A stretch of 64,000 bases of DNA from Malonomonas sp036526255. Lineage in GTDB: Bacteria > Desulfobacterota > Desulfuromonadia > Desulfuromonadales > Geopsychrobacteraceae. Each line of letters opens with the position of its first letter. Positions within the stretch are counted from its first letter, which is position 1. Below the pieces are notes generated by a model. That model did not search any database and had not been told where the DNA came from. It saw only the letters and a program-made list of their open reading frames with translations. This document shows, piece by piece, positions 62,329 to 64,000 of this stretch. The DNA is taken from assembly GCA_036526255.1 (NCBI GenBank), contig DATCYW010000058.1:1-64000 (forward strand), given 5' to 3'. The translations under genes were made by a program, and so were the position numbers.

Positions 62329-62355
62329 GGAGGCCGGGGAATCCCCCCGGCCTCC
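62329..62355 (-). promoter_or_regulatory. Intercistronic hairpin livK-livH
   Basis: An 11-bp perfect stem GGAGGCCGGGG / CCCCGGCCTCC (62329-62339, 62345-62355) with a 5-nt loop and no T tract. Its location after the binding-protein gene resembles malE-malF-type mRNA-stabilising hairpins that raise the ratio of binding protein to permease. This is inference. Confidence 0.6.
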
Positions 62356-62390
62356 TGATGAGCTACTTAAACTGGACGAACCGCAAATAA

Positions 62391-63557
62391 TTACGGGCAG
62401 ACCGACTTCTTGAATTCAAACTGGCCGGATTGGCTGACCTGAACGACCACGGCACACTTGACCGGGTCACCCTGATCGTCGAACTTCATGCTGCCGGTGA
62501 TGCCGTCAAAGCTGGTGATGGCGGCCATCCCTTCGCGGATCGCCTTACGGTCTTTCTTCAACTTGCCGGAGAGGCCACCGGTGTTCTGAATAGCCTGCAG
62601 CACAACACGGGTTGCATCCCAGGTCAGTGCGGCAACGTCATCCGGAGTTTCGCCGTACTTGGCGGCGTAACGGTCGATGAAGACCTTGGTTGCGCCGGTC
62701 GCACCGGCAGCAGCGTAATGGGTCGAGAAGTGCAGCCCTTTGCAGACATCACCACAAAGGGTCATCAGCTCGGAAGAGCCCCAGGAATCAGACCCCATGA
62801 ACTCACCCTTGTAGCCAAGTTGACGGGCTTGCGGGACGATCAGGGCAACCTGATTGTAGTTGTCCGGCACGAAGATGAAGTCGGGGTTGGTGGCGATGAT
62901 TTTGGTCAGCTGGGCAGAAAAGTCCTGATCCTTGGTGCCGTGGCTTTCAAACGCCAGCACGGTACCAGCGCCCATCTTGGCTTCGAAGACATCCTTGAAG
63001 ATCTCAGCCAGTCCCTTGGAGTAATCGTTCGACAGGTCATAGAGCACAGCAGCGGTTTTAGCACCGAAGGTCTCAACGGCAAAGTTGACGGCCACCGGCC
63101 CCTGGAAGGGGTCAAGGAAGGCGGCGCGGAACACCCAGGGGCGATCAAAGGTGGTGTCGGGGTTGGTCGACCAGGGGGTCACCATGACCACGCCGTTATC
63201 GTTGGCAATCTGTCCGGCCGGCACTGCCTGCTTGGAGGAGTTGGGGCCGATCATGGCGAGGATTTCGTCTTTTTCGATCAGCTTCAACGCCGTGGTGACC
63301 GCCGACTCGGCTTTCGCCTCGTTATCCTCGTAAACAAACTCGAGCATGTATTTCTTGCCACCGACCTCAAGGCCGCCAGCACCGTTGATATCTGCTTTGA
63401 GCATTTCGGCAGAATTCTTTGAGGCTTCGCCGACCTTCGGGATGTCCCCGGTCATCGGGATATTGAAACCGATCTTGATGGTATCGGCGGCCATGGCCGG
63501 AACGGCCAGCATCATCGCGATGCAGGTGATCAGCAGCGTTGTCAGAAATCTTTTCAT
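62391..63557 (-). CDS. livK: Branched-chain amino acid ABC transporter, periplasmic binding protein LivK
   Basis: The start is the ATG at 63555-63557, preceded by GGAGGAAG. Six upstream in-frame residues are ignored. The 388-residue protein has a signal peptide (MKRFLTTLLITCIAMMLAVPAMA) and the Leu/Ile/Val-binding fold (IKIGFNIPMTGDIPKVGEASKN; GPNSSKQAVPAGQI; NPDFIFVPDNYNQVALIVPQARQLGYKGEF). It delivers Leu, Ile or Val to LivHMGF. A leader hairpin with a T tract lies about 54 nt before its start. Confidence 0.94.
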   Translation of the reverse strand: MKRFLTTLLITCIAMMLAVPAMAADTIKIGFNIPMTGDIPKVGEASKNSAEMLKADINGAGGLEVGGKKYMLEFVYEDNEAKAESAVTTALKLIEKDEILAMIGPNSSKQAVPAGQIANDNGVVMVTPWSTNPDTTFDRPWVFRAAFLDPFQGPVAVNFAVETFGAKTAAVLYDLSNDYSKGLAEIFKDVFEAKMGAGTVLAFESHGTKDQDFSAQLTKIIATNPDFIFVPDNYNQVALIVPQARQLGYKGEFMGSDSWGSSELMTLCGDVCKGLHFSTHYAAAGATGATKVFIDRYAAKYGETPDDVAALTWDATRVVLQAIQNTGGLSGKLKKDRKAIREGMAAITSFDGITGSMKFDDQGDPVKCAVVVQVSQSGQFEFKKSVCP

Positions 63558-63610
63558 AAACTTCCTCCATGTCATGTGGTGTTTTAAAACAGTCTGCTTA
63601 TGCAGAAAAT

Positions 63611-63651
63611 AAAAAACCGCCCAGTCGGTCCTGTAACCAGACTATTGGCGG
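63611..63651 (-). terminator. Terminator-like hairpin in the livK leader
   Basis: On the minus strand the segments CCGCC, AGTC and GGT pair successively with ACC, GACT and GGCGG (63617-63651), then TTTTTT (63611-63616). It ends about 54 nt before the livK start codon. It could be an attenuator of the liv operon or the end of a gene beyond the window edge. No leader peptide is convincing. Confidence 0.6.
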
Positions 63652-64000
63652 CGGCGTTGCTCACCCGAGTTCCCTGTGTTGCTCCCTCCGATCGATAGCG
63701 TGAAATGATCCCGAAAAGCAAATCGTATCATTTTTCATTATCGGAAAAAATGCAACAACTTTATGGAAACCATGTTTGGTTAAATGAAACTTAAATCCTT
63801 GAAATCAGCACCTTCCAGCGGTCGCTGCACAGCCAAGGCAGATTATTTTTCACCAAAGTTCTTTACCGCAAGCGGCGATCTTGTTCTGTACTGTTTTGGT
63901 AACAATAGGATAAGATTGAAGTCTGCGACCTGACTCGGCAAAGGCTTCGAAGAACTCTGCTAGACTTGCTGTTCGCCTTTTGTCCGACACACTCCCTGGA
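63652..64000. other. Upstream region of the liv operon / window edge
   Basis: The minus-strand 5' leader and promoter of livK should lie here, as the region is AT-rich near 63720-63800. I see no confident -35/-10 pair, no gene, and no known riboswitch pattern. Confidence 0.35.

Noticed and set aside
63661..63800. Possible known riboswitch or sigma-54 promoter in the livK leader
   Set aside because: I compared with consensus patterns for cobalamin, c-di-GMP, c-di-AMP, guanidine, glycine and sigma-54 and found no convincing match.

Overview
The window looks like a chromosome segment of a Gram-negative, probably Desulfuromonadales/Geobacterales-type bacterium (former Deltaproteobacteria). The evidence is an eight-heme periplasmic c-type cytochrome, a heme-containing GGDEF protein, a lipoprotein cytochrome, a lipid A acyltransferase, a FabY-type initiating ketosynthase, an EfpL/YeiP-type elongation factor, and GC-rich genes with clear Shine-Dalgarno sequences. 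The taxon is inference. Most of the window is ordinary housekeeping sequence. The only sign of transfer by a classical mobile element is an IS1595-type transposase at the left edge.

Left part (1-17 kb): a transposase faces prfC. Then come a lipid A acyltransferase, a small lipoprotein, the uracil salvage pair upp-uraA, and a minus-strand group of a DUF1015 protein, a YihX-like HAD phosphatase, a PstS-like binding protein and a hybrid histidine kinase. An acetolactate synthase large-subunit gene follows behind a complete attenuation leader (promoter, Leu/Val-rich leader peptide, terminator). No small-subunit gene is next to it. Next are an alpha/beta hydrolase, a Nudix hydrolase, the octaheme cytochrome and efpL.

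Middle (17-43 kb): a patatin/thioesterase pair; an intergenic promoter-sORF-hairpin unit that looks like an unannotated small transcript; a GIDE-like/LemA/J-domain membrane set; arfB; the heme-sensor diguanylate cyclase; an rRNA methyltransferase; and a diadenylate cyclase fused to a YbbR domain. Then comes a region rich in RNA-related genes: three DEAD-box helicases including rhlE and dbpA, and two RluA-type pseudouridine synthases. It also holds a Na/Pi symporter, a YgjP-type metalloprotease, a secreted glycerophosphodiesterase, an exonuclease and fabY.

Right part (43-64 kb): two zinc-ribbon microproteins under a good promoter; a DUF898/M48 peptidase pair; a PLP-dependent sulfur amino acid lyase; a secreted PKD protein; an EEP nuclease; exported MsrAB; and the most unusual locus of the window. 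That locus is an SPFH membrane protein whose 3' end overlaps a gene for a roughly 1,100-residue protein with two AAA+ modules and a Lon-like protease domain. It is organised like an HflKC-FtsH analogue built from different parts. After it come a cytochrome, a Bax-inhibitor-1 protein, a DUF2238 protein, a roughly 500-bp non-coding nested inverted-repeat element, and the livKHMGF branched-chain amino acid ABC operon. The liv operon has a terminator-like hairpin in its leader and another hairpin between livK and livH.
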